Shown here one piece after another: positions 18,061-26,541 of a DNA stretch of 64,000 nucleotides (positions within the stretch are counted from its first letter, which is position 1; every line of letters begins with the position of its first letter). Made by a program: the position numbers and the translations under genes. This DNA comes from Bradyrhizobium sp. AZCC 1719 (GTDB lineage: Bacteria > Pseudomonadota > Alphaproteobacteria > Rhizobiales > Xanthobacteraceae). A model generated the notes under the pieces. It ran no database searches. It saw only the letters and a list, made by a program, of their open reading frames with translations, and had not been told where the DNA came from. The stretch covers positions 1,083,001 to 1,147,000 of the forward strand of contig NZ_JAZHRU010000001.1 in assembly GCF_036924525.1 (NCBI RefSeq), given 5' to 3'.

Positions 18061-18201
18061 CACCCTCTCCCCTTGTGGGAGAGGGTGGATCGAATGAGCG
18101 CCAGCTCATTCGAGACGGGTGAGGGGTCTGTGTCCGCGGAAAGAACCCCTCATCCGGCGCGGATTGCATCCGCGCCACCTTCTCCCACAAGGGGAGAAGG
18201 G
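18061..18201. repeat. 'TCTCCCCTTGTGGGAGA' mosaic palindrome
   Basis: Arms CTCTCCCCTTGTGGGAGAG at the left and CTTCTCCCACAAGGGGAGAAG at the right. Inner hairpins include GAATGAGCGCCAGCTCATTC and GGCGCGGATTGCATCCGCGCC. The same family is at 27712-27838. Confidence 0.85.
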
Positions 18202-18209
18202 AAGAGCAG

Positions 18210-19136
18210 TCAAGTTTTCGCGACAACGGCGACCAGCCCAGGCACGGGAACATTGTCCTCGTTGCGGGCGGATAATTCTTCGAGGCGGGATAATTGCAGG
18301 CCGCACCCCTCGACTGCCGCGCGCACGTAAGCCGCGGCGTGTGCGTAGCGGAGGCCATGCCCGAGCCTGACACCCTCACCGTCATGGGTTTCCGTGGTGA
18401 AGGCGATGAGACCGCCCGGCGCCAACACGCGCGCTGCTTCCGCCAGCACGGGAGCGATGTCGGCAACATAAACCATGGCGTCCGCGGCGAGAATGAGATC
18501 GGCGCTGGCCTCCCTCCTCGCGCGCAGGCCCTGCAACATGTCGGCAACTTCCAGCTCCGCATAGAGGCCGGTGGCGCGCGCCCGCTCGATCATGCGCGGC
18601 GACAGATCGACGCCGATGAAGTGATCGACTTCCCTGGCAAACGCCGACGCTGCCAGCCCGGTGCCGCAGCCGAGGTCGATCGCGCGCTTGAAGAACGCCG
18701 GCTTGCGCGCGGCCGTGCGCACCGCCAGCACCGCCTTGAAGAGCAGCGCCGGGCCGCGATAACCGAGATCGTCCACCAGCGAGGATTCAAATCGCGGCGC
18801 ATATTGGTCGAACAGCGTTTGCACATAGGCCTGCGGCATGCCGGCCAATGGCTCGGCGCCGAGCCGCATCAATCGAAGCCCGGCGCCACGGCGGTCTCCG
18901 GGATCGCTGGTCTGGGCCCGGCGAAACGCGGCAATGGCCGCGTCATGCTCGCCGAGTCGTTCGCGGATATCGGCGAGCGTGAACCAGGCGGAGGTGAAAT
19001 CCGGCGCCAGTTCGATCGCCTGCATCAGCAGATCGGCGGCGGCAGCAAGATCGCCCTTCAATTGCAGATCGCGCGCGAATTCGAACCGGCGGTCGGCCAT
19101 CAGATCGCCGGAAGAGAGAAACAGGCGGGCAGGCAT
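18210..19136 (-). CDS. TPR-containing class I SAM methyltransferase
   Basis: A protein of 308 residues. Two or three TPR-like repeats come first (about 14-90; DLAAAADLLMQAIELAPDFTSAWFTLADIRERLGEHDAAIAAFRRAQ). The SAM-binding Rossmann fold follows: motif I AIDLGCGTGLAASAFA, then FIGVDLSPRMIERARA, and DLILAADAMVYVADI. This matches COG4976 'predicted methyltransferase with TPR repeat'. The acceptor substrate is unknown. It lies between the two halves of the ligase-associated repair set but on the opposite strand from the exonuclease gene. Confidence 0.88.
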   Translation of the reverse strand: MPARLFLSSGDLMADRRFEFARDLQLKGDLAAAADLLMQAIELAPDFTSAWFTLADIRERLGEHDAAIAAFRRAQTSDPGDRRGAGLRLMRLGAEPLAGMPQAYVQTLFDQYAPRFESSLVDDLGYRGPALLFKAVLAVRTAARKPAFFKRAIDLGCGTGLAASAFAREVDHFIGVDLSPRMIERARATGLYAELEVADMLQGLRARREASADLILAADAMVYVADIAPVLAEAARVLAPGGLIAFTTETHDGEGVRLGHGLRYAHAAAYVRAAVEGCGLQLSRLEELSARNEDNVPVPGLVAVVAKT

Positions 19137-19151
19137 GGGTTCCGAAACTTG

Positions 19152-19300
19152 TCATTGCCGGGCTTGCCGGCTTCGCTGAAGCTACGCCGGCCGAGCGCAT
19201 TCTTGGCCCGGCGAAGCCCTGGCGGAGCCGGGACCCGGCAATCCATCATAAAAAGTAGACTCTTCAAGAGATGGATGCGCGGGTCAAGCCCGCGCATGAT
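19152..19300. repeat. Palindromic intergenic repeats
   Basis: A GCCGG/CCGGC-rich mosaic (ACGCCGGCCGAGCGCATTC, related to 32690-32760) is followed by a perfect 9-bp hairpin, ATGCGCGGG-TCAAG-CCCGCGCAT at 19275-19297. It lies in the divergent gap upstream of the exonuclease gene. Confidence 0.6.
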
Positions 19301-19352
19301 AGCTAAACATCACACGGCTGAACATTGCGGGGAGACGCCCTATATAACCCGG

Positions 19353-20390
19353 ATGCGTCCGCACGACATCCTGTTGCCAGTTGCCGCCGGCTTGTGCTGC
19401 AAGCCGGGCGGCTTCCATATCGATCCCGTTCGCCCGGTCGAGCGCGCCGTGATTACCCATGGCCATTCCGACCACGCCCGGCCCGGCCATGGCGCCGTGC
19501 TCGCCACGCAGGAAACGCTCGACATGATGCGGCTGCGCTACGGTGACAATTTTGCGGGCAGCATGCAGGCAATTCGCTATGGCGAAGAGATCCGCCTCGG
19601 CGACGTCAAGATCAAGTTTCACCCGGCTGGCCACGTGCTGGGCTCGGCTCAGATCGCCGTTTCCTGCAAGGACCTCTGCATCGTTGCGTCCGGCGACTAC
19701 AAGGACGCGATCGATCCGACCTGTACGCCATTCGAGGTCGTATCCTGCGACGTCTTCATCACCGAGGCTACCTTCGGCCTGCCGGTGTTCCGCCATGGCG
19801 ATGCGGCGGGTGAAGTGAAAAAGCTACTCGCGTCCGTCGCGCTGTTTCCGGAACGCGCGCATCTGGTCGGCGCCTATTCGCTCGGCAAGGCGCAGCGCGT
19901 GATCTCGCTGTTGCGCGAGCAGGGCTATGACGCGCCGGTCTACCTGCATGGCGCGATGGAAGGGATCACGCGCTATTATGAGAGCCGCGGCGTCGCGCTC
20001 GGCGAGCTGCGGCTGGTGAAGGGCATGAAGAAGGCCGATCTCGCCGGCACCATCACGCTGGCGCCGCCGACGGCTACCTCTGACATTTGGACGCGGCGTT
20101 TCCCCGATCCGGTCACGGCGTTTGCCTCGGGCTGGATGCGGGTGCGAGCGCGCGCCCGCCAGCGCGGCGTCGAACTGCCGCTGGTGATTTCCGACCACGC
20201 CGATTGGGACGGCCTGACCGCCACCATCGCGGCGACCGGTGCCGGCGAGGTCTGGGTCACGCACGGCCAGGAAGACGCGCTGGTGCATTGGTGCAAGGCG
20301 CGCGGGCTTGCCGCGCGGCCGCTCGATCTGGTCGGCTACGGTGATGAGGAGGAACACGAGGTGGTGGCGGCCGACGAGGCCGAGACATGA
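19353..20390 (+). CDS. Ligase-associated DNA damage response exonuclease
   Basis: A metallo-beta-lactamase/beta-CASP-type nuclease of 345 residues. It starts MRPHDILLPVAAGLCCKPGGFHIDP, a conserved family N-terminus that fixes the ATG at 19353 although the frame is open far upstream. Motif 2 is ITHGHSDHARPGH, followed by PAGHVLGSAQI, VASGDYKD (motif 4) and VISDHADWDGL. It is the exonuclease partner of the ligase/helicase/PdeM repair set. The ligase gene overlaps its stop by 4 nt (ATGA), so the two are coupled. Confidence 0.92.
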   Translation: MRPHDILLPVAAGLCCKPGGFHIDPVRPVERAVITHGHSDHARPGHGAVLATQETLDMMRLRYGDNFAGSMQAIRYGEEIRLGDVKIKFHPAGHVLGSAQIAVSCKDLCIVASGDYKDAIDPTCTPFEVVSCDVFITEATFGLPVFRHGDAAGEVKKLLASVALFPERAHLVGAYSLGKAQRVISLLREQGYDAPVYLHGAMEGITRYYESRGVALGELRLVKGMKKADLAGTITLAPPTATSDIWTRRFPDPVTAFASGWMRVRARARQRGVELPLVISDHADWDGLTATIAATGAGEVWVTHGQEDALVHWCKARGLAARPLDLVGYGDEEEHEVVAADEAET

Positions 20391-22297
20391 ACCGCTTTGC
20401 CGAACTGCTGGATCGGCTCGCCTATGAGCCCGGCCGCAACAACAAGCTGCGACTGATCACGGCCTATTTCCGCGACACTCCCGATCCCGACCGCGGCTAC
20501 GCGCTGGCGGCGCTGACCGGCGCGCTGTCGTTCAAGCACGCCAAGCCGGGGCTTGTTCGTGACCTGATCATGGATCGTACTGATCCGGTGTTGTTCGGAC
20601 TGTCTTACGATTATGTCGGCGACTTATCCGAGACGGTTGCGCTGATGTGGCCGAAGGGCGGGGAGAACTACCGCGAGTCTTTGCTGGGCCACCCCTCTCC
20701 CCCACCCTCCCCCGCAAGGGGGGAGGGAGCGCAGTTGAGTGCTGGGCTTTCACCGCAGACAATATCTAAAGCCACATCAACAACTCTCACCGTTCCCTCC
20801 CCCCTCGTGTCCGCCGAAGCCTTGGCGAAGGCGGATGCGGGGTCCGAGGCGAGCGAAGCTCGCTCTCGAGGTCAGGGAGAGGGGTACCACACGGGCGATG
20901 TCAATAATGGCCCGCACCCACATAGCCGCCACAACAACCCTCCGCCTCCGACGCTGAGTGAAGTCGTCACCACGCTTCGCACGCTCGGCAAGACCGAACT
21001 GCCAAGCCAGCTCGCGCGCTGGCTCGACGAACTCGACGAGACCGGTCGGTGGGCGCTGCTAAAGCTGGTCACCGGCGCGATGCGGATCGGGATTTCGGCG
21101 CGGCTCGCCAAAACCGCAGCGGCGGCGCTTGGCGACAAGGATCCGCACGAGATCGAACTGATCTGGCCGGGCCTCGCCCCGCCCTATCTCGACCTGTTCG
21201 CCTGGCTGGAAGGCCGCGGCGAAAAACCGGTCAACCGCGATCCGGCACCGTTCCGCCCGGTGATGCTGGCGCATGCGATCGAGGACACGGACTTCGCCAG
21301 TCTCGATCCGGCCGATTTCATCGCGGAATGGAAATGGGACGGCATTCGCGTGCAGGCAGTAAGCGGTCGCGACGAGCGCGGGCACATGCAGGCGCGGCTC
21401 TACTCGCGCACCGGCGAGGATATTACAAAAAGCTTCCCCGACCTCCTGCACTCGCTGCACCTGCCCGGCGCGATCGACGGCGAACTGCTGGTGCTGCGTG
21501 ATGGCCGCGTGCAGACCTTCAACGTATTGCAGCAGCGGCTCAATCGAAAAGTCGTCTCGCCGAAATTGACCAAGGACTTTCCGATCCACCTGCGCGCATA
21601 CGACCTGCTCGGCGACGACGAGAACGACCTGCGCGAATTACCGTTTGTCGAGCGCCGGGCGCATCTCGAAGTGTTCGTCCGGAAGCTGGACGACCCCCGC
21701 ATCGATCTGTCGCCAACGATCGCCTTCGATAGCTGGCAGGCGCTGATAGCCGCGCGTGCCGATCCCGCCAGTGCCGGCGCCGGCGAGGATGCCGATGCCG
21801 TCGAAGGCGTGATGCTCAAGCGCCGCGACGCGCCCTATCTGCCGGGCCGCCCCAGGGGCCAGTGGTGGAAGTGGAAGCGCGATCCGCACATCATCGACGC
21901 CGTGCTGATGTACGCGCAGCGCGGCCACGGCAAGCGCTCGTCCTATTATTCGGATTACACCTTCGGCGTCTGGACCAATGGCGAGAACGGCGAGCAACTG
22001 GTGCCGGTCGGCAAGGCCTATTTCGGGTTCACCGATGAAGAGCTGTTGCAGATCGACCGTTTCGTCCGCCGCAACACGACCGAAAAGTTCGGCCCGGTCC
22101 GCCATGTCGTGCATGAGCCGGATGAGGGGCTGGTGCTCGAAGTGGCGTTCGAGGGGTTGGCGCGCTCGCCGCGGCACAAATCCGGCGTCGCGATGCGGTT
22201 TCCGCGCATCAGCCGGCTGCGCTGGGACAAGCCGCCGCGCGAGGCCGACCGGCTGGAAACGCTGGAACGGATGTTGAAGGACGTGACGGCAAATTAG
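20387..22297 (+). CDS. ATP-dependent DNA ligase (LigC-like, repair)
   Basis: A protein of 636 residues. The N-terminal ligase domain comes first (MNRFAELLDRLAYEPGRNNKL...). The adenylation domain carries the nucleotidyl-transfer motif EWKWDGIRVQ (Lys316), with LYSRTGEDI, DGELLVL, EGVMLKRRDAPY and WKWKRDP after it, and the OB domain follows. It seals nicks in the ligase-associated repair pathway. It is longer than homologues because residues about 102-166 come from a palindromic repeat (20692-20884) inserted in frame just before the conserved PPPPTLSEVVTTLRTLG segment. Catalytic motifs are all intact, so it is probably functional. Confidence 0.93.
   Translation: MNRFAELLDRLAYEPGRNNKLRLITAYFRDTPDPDRGYALAALTGALSFKHAKPGLVRDLIMDRTDPVLFGLSYDYVGDLSETVALMWPKGGENYRESLLGHPSPPPSPARGEGAQLSAGLSPQTISKATSTTLTVPSPLVSAEALAKADAGSEASEARSRGQGEGYHTGDVNNGPHPHSRHNNPPPPTLSEVVTTLRTLGKTELPSQLARWLDELDETGRWALLKLVTGAMRIGISARLAKTAAAALGDKDPHEIELIWPGLAPPYLDLFAWLEGRGEKPVNRDPAPFRPVMLAHAIEDTDFASLDPADFIAEWKWDGIRVQAVSGRDERGHMQARLYSRTGEDITKSFPDLLHSLHLPGAIDGELLVLRDGRVQTFNVLQQRLNRKVVSPKLTKDFPIHLRAYDLLGDDENDLRELPFVERRAHLEVFVRKLDDPRIDLSPTIAFDSWQALIAARADPASAGAGEDADAVEGVMLKRRDAPYLPGRPRGQWWKWKRDPHIIDAVLMYAQRGHGKRSSYYSDYTFGVWTNGENGEQLVPVGKAYFGFTDEELLQIDRFVRRNTTEKFGPVRHVVHEPDEGLVLEVAFEGLARSPRHKSGVAMRFPRISRLRWDKPPREADRLETLERMLKDVTAN
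20692..20884. repeat. Palindromic repeat inserted in frame within the DNA ligase gene
   Basis: The outer arms are CCCCTCTCCC (20692-20701) and GGGAGAGGGG (20875-20884). The inner arms are GGGGGGAGGGA (20718-20728) and TCCCTCCCCCC (20794-20804). A 36-nt segment at 20836-20871 is an exact inverted copy of 37650-37685, and 20710-20728 is identical to 37679-37697. It also contains the CCGCCGAAGC...GCGAAGGCGG module. Confidence 0.88.
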
Positions 22298-22393
22298 CAT
22301 TCCGAAGGCGCATGGCGGCCATTGACTGATATCTGCGGGTTCCCCATGTGCCCCGCCGTGCCTATAATGCGCACGACCCGCGAGGAGAAACCG

Positions 22394-22696
22394 ATGCCCA
22401 ACGACGTCAGAGACCTGCCGGCCAGCAATGACGGCCTGTACCGTTTTCTCGGCGGCTCGCCGCTGTCGGTGGCATTCCGGCTGATTCTGTTGTCGATCCT
22501 GGTCGGCGTGGTGCTCGCTGCCATCGGCTTCGACCCCTGGAATATCCTGCACAGCATCCGCATGCTGTTCCAGCGGCTGTGGGATCTCGGCTTCGACGCC
22601 GTCAACTGGCTGTGGCGCTACTTCCTGCTCGGCGCTGTGATCGTGGTCCCGATCTGGCTGCTGTCGCGGCTGTTCGGCGCCCCACGCGGGCGATAG
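22394..22696 (+). CDS. DUF6460-type small membrane protein
   Basis: A protein of 100 residues. It opens MPNDVRDLPASNDGLYRFLGGSP and has two predicted membrane segments, LSVAFRLILLSILVGVVLAAIGF and YFLLGAVIVVPIWLLSRLF. The segment between them, DPWNILHSIRMLFQRLWDLGFDAVNWLWR, is characteristic of the short DUF6460 proteins of rhizobia and relatives. Function is unknown. GAGGAGAAA 5 nt before the ATG at 22394 fixes the start. It follows the ligase gene in the same direction. Confidence 0.75.
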   Translation: MPNDVRDLPASNDGLYRFLGGSPLSVAFRLILLSILVGVVLAAIGFDPWNILHSIRMLFQRLWDLGFDAVNWLWRYFLLGAVIVVPIWLLSRLFGAPRGR

Positions 22697-22720
22697 TTAC
22701 TCGTTGGGCGGTGGCAGCCG

Positions 22721-23455
22721 ATGCAATTGCGATTTGTCGGCTGCGGCGATGCGCTCGGCTCCGGTGGCAGGTACAATACCTGCTTCCACGTCACGGGTAG
22801 CAGTGTCAATTTCCTGATCGATTGCGGGGCGTCATCGCTGCCGGCGCTGAAGCGGCTCGGCATTGCGCGCGACGAGATCGATCTGATCCTGATCACGCAT
22901 TTCCACGGCGACCATTTTGGCGGCCTGCCGTTCCTGCTGCTGGATGCGCAGTTCACACGACGTTCGCGCCCGCTCGTCATTGCCGGCCCGCAAGGGATCG
23001 AGACGAAACTCGCCAGTCTGATGGAAGCGCTGTTCGAGCACTCCTCCAAGACAAAACAGCGTTTTGATCTCTCGGTCGTCGCGCTTGAACCAGAGCAAAG
23101 CCGCACATTCGGCGAGGTCAAGGTCACGCCCTATCCCGTCGTCCATGGCGAATCCGGCGGCCCATTCCTGGCTTATCGCGTCGAGGCGGAAGGCCGCGTC
23201 ATTGCCTATAGCGCTGACACCGAGTGGACGGAGACGCTGATCCCGGCGGGGCGCGACGCCGACCTGTTCGTCGCCGAGGCATATTACTTTGACAAGATCG
23301 TCAAGAACCATCTCAGCCTGAAAACGCTCGCAGCGCATTTGCCCGAGATCAACCCGAAGCGGCTGGTGCTGACGCATATGAGCGACGACATGCTCGGGCG
23401 GCTGGGCGAACTGCCCTATACTGCCGCCCATGACGGCATGGTGATCGAGCTCTAG
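22721..23455 (+). CDS. MBL-fold metallo-hydrolase (RNase Z-like)
   Basis: A protein of 244 residues. It begins MQLRFVGCGDALGSGGRYNTCFHV, and the metal motif is THFHGDHFGGLPFLLLD (HxHxDH). VVHG, YSADTEWTE and a C-terminal LTHMSDDML complete the ligand set. The layout is that of ElaC/RNase Z-like hydrolases, but it lacks the long exosite arm, so a small-molecule esterase or phosphodiesterase role is as likely as tRNA processing. The MATE gene starts 2 nt after its stop. Confidence 0.85.
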   Translation: MQLRFVGCGDALGSGGRYNTCFHVTGSSVNFLIDCGASSLPALKRLGIARDEIDLILITHFHGDHFGGLPFLLLDAQFTRRSRPLVIAGPQGIETKLASLMEALFEHSSKTKQRFDLSVVALEPEQSRTFGEVKVTPYPVVHGESGGPFLAYRVEAEGRVIAYSADTEWTETLIPAGRDADLFVAEAYYFDKIVKNHLSLKTLAAHLPEINPKRLVLTHMSDDMLGRLGELPYTAAHDGMVIEL

Positions 23456-23457
23456 GC

Positions 23458-24780
23458 ATGCATTCGCCGCTAGCTCCATCGAAAGTCACGACGGCACAGG
23501 TGTTTGCCATCGCGGGTCCCGCGATGGTCGCAAACCTGACCACGCCGCTGATCGGCATCGTCTCGACCACGGCCATTGGGCGGCTCGGCGACGCCACGCT
23601 GCTCGGCGGCGTGGCCTTGGCCTCGGTGCTGTTCGACTGCATGTTCTGGCTGTTCGGATTCCTGCGCATGAGCACGGTCGCCTTTACGGCGCAATCGCTC
23701 GGCGCCGGCGAGACGTCGGAACTGCGCGCCATCCTGGCACGCGGGCTGATCGTTGCGGCACTGGTCGGCGTGGCCCTGATTGCCCTGCAGATACCGCTGG
23801 CAGCTATTCTGCTGGGCGTGATGGGCGGCAGCGACAGCGTTACGCACGCGGCAAAGACCTACTTCGCGATCCGGATCTGGTCGGCGCCGCTGGCGCTCGG
23901 CAATTATGTCGTGCTGGGATGGCTGGTTGGGCAGGCCCGGGCCAAGCTGGCGCTCGGCACGCAAATCACGATCAATCTCATCAACGTGGCGGCGACCGTC
24001 GTGCTGGTGCTGGCGCTCGACTTCGGAATTGCCGGCGCTGCAATCGCCGCGCTGATCGCGGAAGCCGCAGGCCTGATGCTGGGATTGCAGATCGCCCGCC
24101 ACCTTTCGAAAGGGCAACTCGGCGTTTCCCGCGCGATGCTGTTCGATCCTGCCAAGCTGATGCGGATGCTTTCGGTCAACCGTGACATCATGATCCGCAC
24201 CGCGTCGCTGATCGCGGCGTTTTTGTTCTTCACCGCACAGGGCGCGCGTGCCGGCGACCTGACGCTCGCCGCCAATGCCGTGCTTAACAATTTTCTGCTG
24301 TTCGGTGCCTTTTTCCTCGATGGCCTCGCCAACGCCGCCGAGCAGCTCTGCGGCCGGGCCTATGGCGCCCGCAACAAGGCGGCCTTCGCAGGCGCCGTCA
24401 AGCTCATCGTGATGTGGGGCTTTGGCTTCGCGCTCGCGGTCGCCGCCTGCTTCCTGCTGTTTGGGCCTGCGTTTGTCGACATGATGACGGCAAGCGCGGA
24501 GGTGCGGCGCATCGCGCGCGACTATTTGCCGTTCGTGATTTTTGCGCCATTGCTCGGCGTGTTCGCCTTTGCCTTTGACGGCATCTACATCGGCGCCACA
24601 TGGGCGCGCGACATGCGCAATCTGATGGTGGCTTCGCTGGTGATCTTTCTCGCCGCGTGGTTTGCGCTGCGGTCGTTTGGCAATGCCGGACTGTGGGGCG
24701 CGCTACTGGTTCATTACGCCGCGCGCGGTGGGTTAGAGGCGCTGCGGTATCCGGCATTGTTGAGGAAGTCGTTCGAGTGA
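23458..24780 (+). CDS. MATE family efflux transporter (DinF-like)
   Basis: A protein of 440 residues with about 12 membrane helices in two MatE halves. The first starts VFAIAGPAMVANLTTPLIGIVSTTAIGRLGD. The second starts near 235 with NRDIMIRTASLIAAFLFFTAQGARAGDLTLAANAVLNNFLLFGAFFLDGLANAAEQLCGRAYGA, closely matching the DinF/NorM-type signature. It would export cationic drugs or metabolites using a Na+ or H+ gradient. It is translated from an ATG 2 nt after the MBL gene stop, so the two form an operon. Confidence 0.92.
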   Translation: MHSPLAPSKVTTAQVFAIAGPAMVANLTTPLIGIVSTTAIGRLGDATLLGGVALASVLFDCMFWLFGFLRMSTVAFTAQSLGAGETSELRAILARGLIVAALVGVALIALQIPLAAILLGVMGGSDSVTHAAKTYFAIRIWSAPLALGNYVVLGWLVGQARAKLALGTQITINLINVAATVVLVLALDFGIAGAAIAALIAEAAGLMLGLQIARHLSKGQLGVSRAMLFDPAKLMRMLSVNRDIMIRTASLIAAFLFFTAQGARAGDLTLAANAVLNNFLLFGAFFLDGLANAAEQLCGRAYGARNKAAFAGAVKLIVMWGFGFALAVAACFLLFGPAFVDMMTASAEVRRIARDYLPFVIFAPLLGVFAFAFDGIYIGATWARDMRNLMVASLVIFLAAWFALRSFGNAGLWGALLVHYAARGGLEALRYPALLRKSFE

Positions 24781-24787
24781 ACTGTCT

Positions 24788-24916
24788 CGTGTCCCGGACG
24801 CGGTGCGGCGTTCTTCACGCCGCTCCGCAGAGCCGGGACCCACTCTTTTTCGCAGCACGCATGGGCCCCGGCTCAGCAGCGCATCGCTACGCGCTGCGCT
24901 GCGTCCGGGGCACGAG
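24788..24916. repeat. Palindromic intergenic repeat, 'CCGGGACAC' family
   Basis: Outer arms CTCGTGTCCCGGACGC and GCGTCCGGGGCACGAG. Inner hairpins include GTGCGGCGTTCTTCACGCCGC. Related to 8807-8913. It lies between convergent MATE and pyrD genes. Confidence 0.8.
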
Positions 24917-24917
24917 A

Positions 24918-26015
24918 TCACCTTACCGGCCAGTCCTCCGCCGTGATTGTCGCTGCATCCGCACCGACGATCTCGGATAGCGAATCACGCCCCGTGCGCA
25001 ACAAGGTCGAGGCGAGATCGTTTTTGATGTCGTCGACGAGACCAAGTCCCTTGTAGACCAGCGACGAATAGATCTGGATCAGGCTGGCGCCGGCGCGGAT
25101 TTTGGTCAGCGCGGCGCCGCCGGAATCGATGCCGCCGACGCCGATCAATGGAAACGCGCCCTCGGTCCGGACATAGGTCTCCGCCACCATGCGGGTCGAT
25201 AGTCGAAACAGCGGCCGTCCCGACAATCCGCCCTGCTCTTTGGCGCGGGCCTGTTCGCGCAGGATCGAAGGGCGAGCCAACGTGGTGTTGGCGACGATCA
25301 TGCCGTCGACCCCGCGCGAGCGCGCGATGTGCACGACGTCGTCGAGTTCGGCGAGGCTGAGATCGGGCGCGATCTTCAGCAGCACCGGCGAATCGCCGGC
25401 ATTCTTCCGCACCCGTTCGCGTGCATCGATCACCTTGGCGAGCAGTTCGTCGAGCGCTGCCGCTTGCTGCAAATTGCGCAGGCCCGGCGTGTTCGGCGAG
25501 GAGACGTTGACGGTGAAATAGCTCGCGACCGGTGCAAAGATCTCGATCAGCTTGACATAATCGGCCACACGGTCGGACGAATCCTTGTTCGCCCCGACAT
25601 TGACACCGATAATGCCGCCATGGTGAGCGCGCCCCGCCAGCCGGCGCAATGCGGCTTCGGCGCCGTCATTGTTGAAGCCCATGCGGTTGATCACGGCCTC
25701 ATCCCGCTCGAGCCGAAACAGCCGCGGCCGCGGATTGCCGCCCTGCGGCTTCGGGGTCACCGTGCCGATCTCGACAAAGCCGAAACCGAGCCGCAACAGC
25801 GCGTCGGGCACTTCCGCGCTCTTGTCGAAGCCCGCGGCCATGCCGATCGGATTGGGGAAATTCAGGCCGAAGGCGCGTACCGCCAGCTTGGGGTCGTCGG
25901 CGCGCGGCTTGACCGACGGCAGTAGCCGCAGGCCCTTGATCGCCATGCGATGCGCGTCCTCCGGATCGAACCAGCGCAACAGCGGCAGCGAGAAGGCGTC
26001 GAAGGCGCGGATCAC
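24918..26015 (-). CDS. pyrD: Quinone-dependent dihydroorotate dehydrogenase
   Basis: A class 2 DHODH of 365 residues. It has the N-terminal membrane-associating helix region (LPLLRWFDPEDAHRMAIKGL) and PIGMAAGFDKSAEVPDAL. The active-site loop NVSSPNTPGLRNLQ has Ser as the base, which defines class 2. FMN-phosphate-binding IGVGGI and GASLIQIYSSLVYKG follow. It oxidises dihydroorotate to orotate in pyrimidine synthesis and reduces ubiquinone at the inner membrane. Its ATG overlaps the stop of the DUF952 gene upstream (ATGA). Confidence 0.97.
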   Translation of the reverse strand: MIRAFDAFSLPLLRWFDPEDAHRMAIKGLRLLPSVKPRADDPKLAVRAFGLNFPNPIGMAAGFDKSAEVPDALLRLGFGFVEIGTVTPKPQGGNPRPRLFRLERDEAVINRMGFNNDGAEAALRRLAGRAHHGGIIGVNVGANKDSSDRVADYVKLIEIFAPVASYFTVNVSSPNTPGLRNLQQAAALDELLAKVIDARERVRKNAGDSPVLLKIAPDLSLAELDDVVHIARSRGVDGMIVANTTLARPSILREQARAKEQGGLSGRPLFRLSTRMVAETYVRTEGAFPLIGVGGIDSGGAALTKIRAGASLIQIYSSLVYKGLGLVDDIKNDLASTLLRTGRDSLSEIVGADAATITAEDWPVR

Positions 26016-26356
26016 GGGAGTAGCTCCGGAATGTCGTGCGTGCCATCGGACCGCGCGCGCATGTCGAGAATGCCGGTCACCGCGCCGAGATCGAGTTCGC
26101 CGTAGAGATGCGGAAACAGTTCGTCATTGCGCGAACGCTCCCAGCGCAGCGCATCCCCCAGCGCATCGGCGTCGACCGCGACCAGGAACAGCCCGGTCTG
26201 GCCGAAATAATGCTTGCGCGCGGTCTCGGCGACCTGGGACGCGGTCGAAAAATGAATGAAGCCGTCGCGCAGATCGTCACTACTTCCCCGGTAGACGCCC
26301 TGCCGTTCGGCCTCGCGCCAGGCCGAGGCGGGAGTGATTTTATAGATCGTGGGCAC
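26012..26356 (-). CDS. DUF952 domain-containing protein
   Basis: A protein of 114 residues: IYKITPASAWREAERQGVYRGSSDDLRDGFIHFSTASQVAETARKHY, then LVAVDADALGDALRWERSRNDELFPHLYGEL. The GFIHFSTA motif and overall length are diagnostic of DUF952, a small family with a predicted ADP-ribosyl-transferase-like fold and no established function. It is often found beside pyrD in rhizobia, as here, where it overlaps pyrD by 4 nt. Confidence 0.92.
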   Translation of the reverse strand: MPTIYKITPASAWREAERQGVYRGSSDDLRDGFIHFSTASQVAETARKHYFGQTGLFLVAVDADALGDALRWERSRNDELFPHLYGELDLGAVTGILDMRARSDGTHDIPELLP

Positions 26357-26541
26357 GGCTTTCCGGACTTCCTGCTTGTCGTTGAGTCTTTTGGGATTTT
26401 CCCGGAAAAGGCCGGGCTGGCGGCCGACCGTAAAGGCGGCCCGCGCCTAACTCAAGCGCTGCGGTCACAGACTTCGGCTGGAAGAATTGCGCAAACCGGC
26501 CAAATCAGGCAATAATTCCTAGATCGCTTCAGGGATTTTCG

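Noticed and set aside
18294..19352. Upstream extension of the exonuclease frame (no stop for about 1 kb)
   Set aside because: The region codes for the methyltransferase on the minus strand and then holds a repeat. Family N-termini begin at the ATG at 19353.
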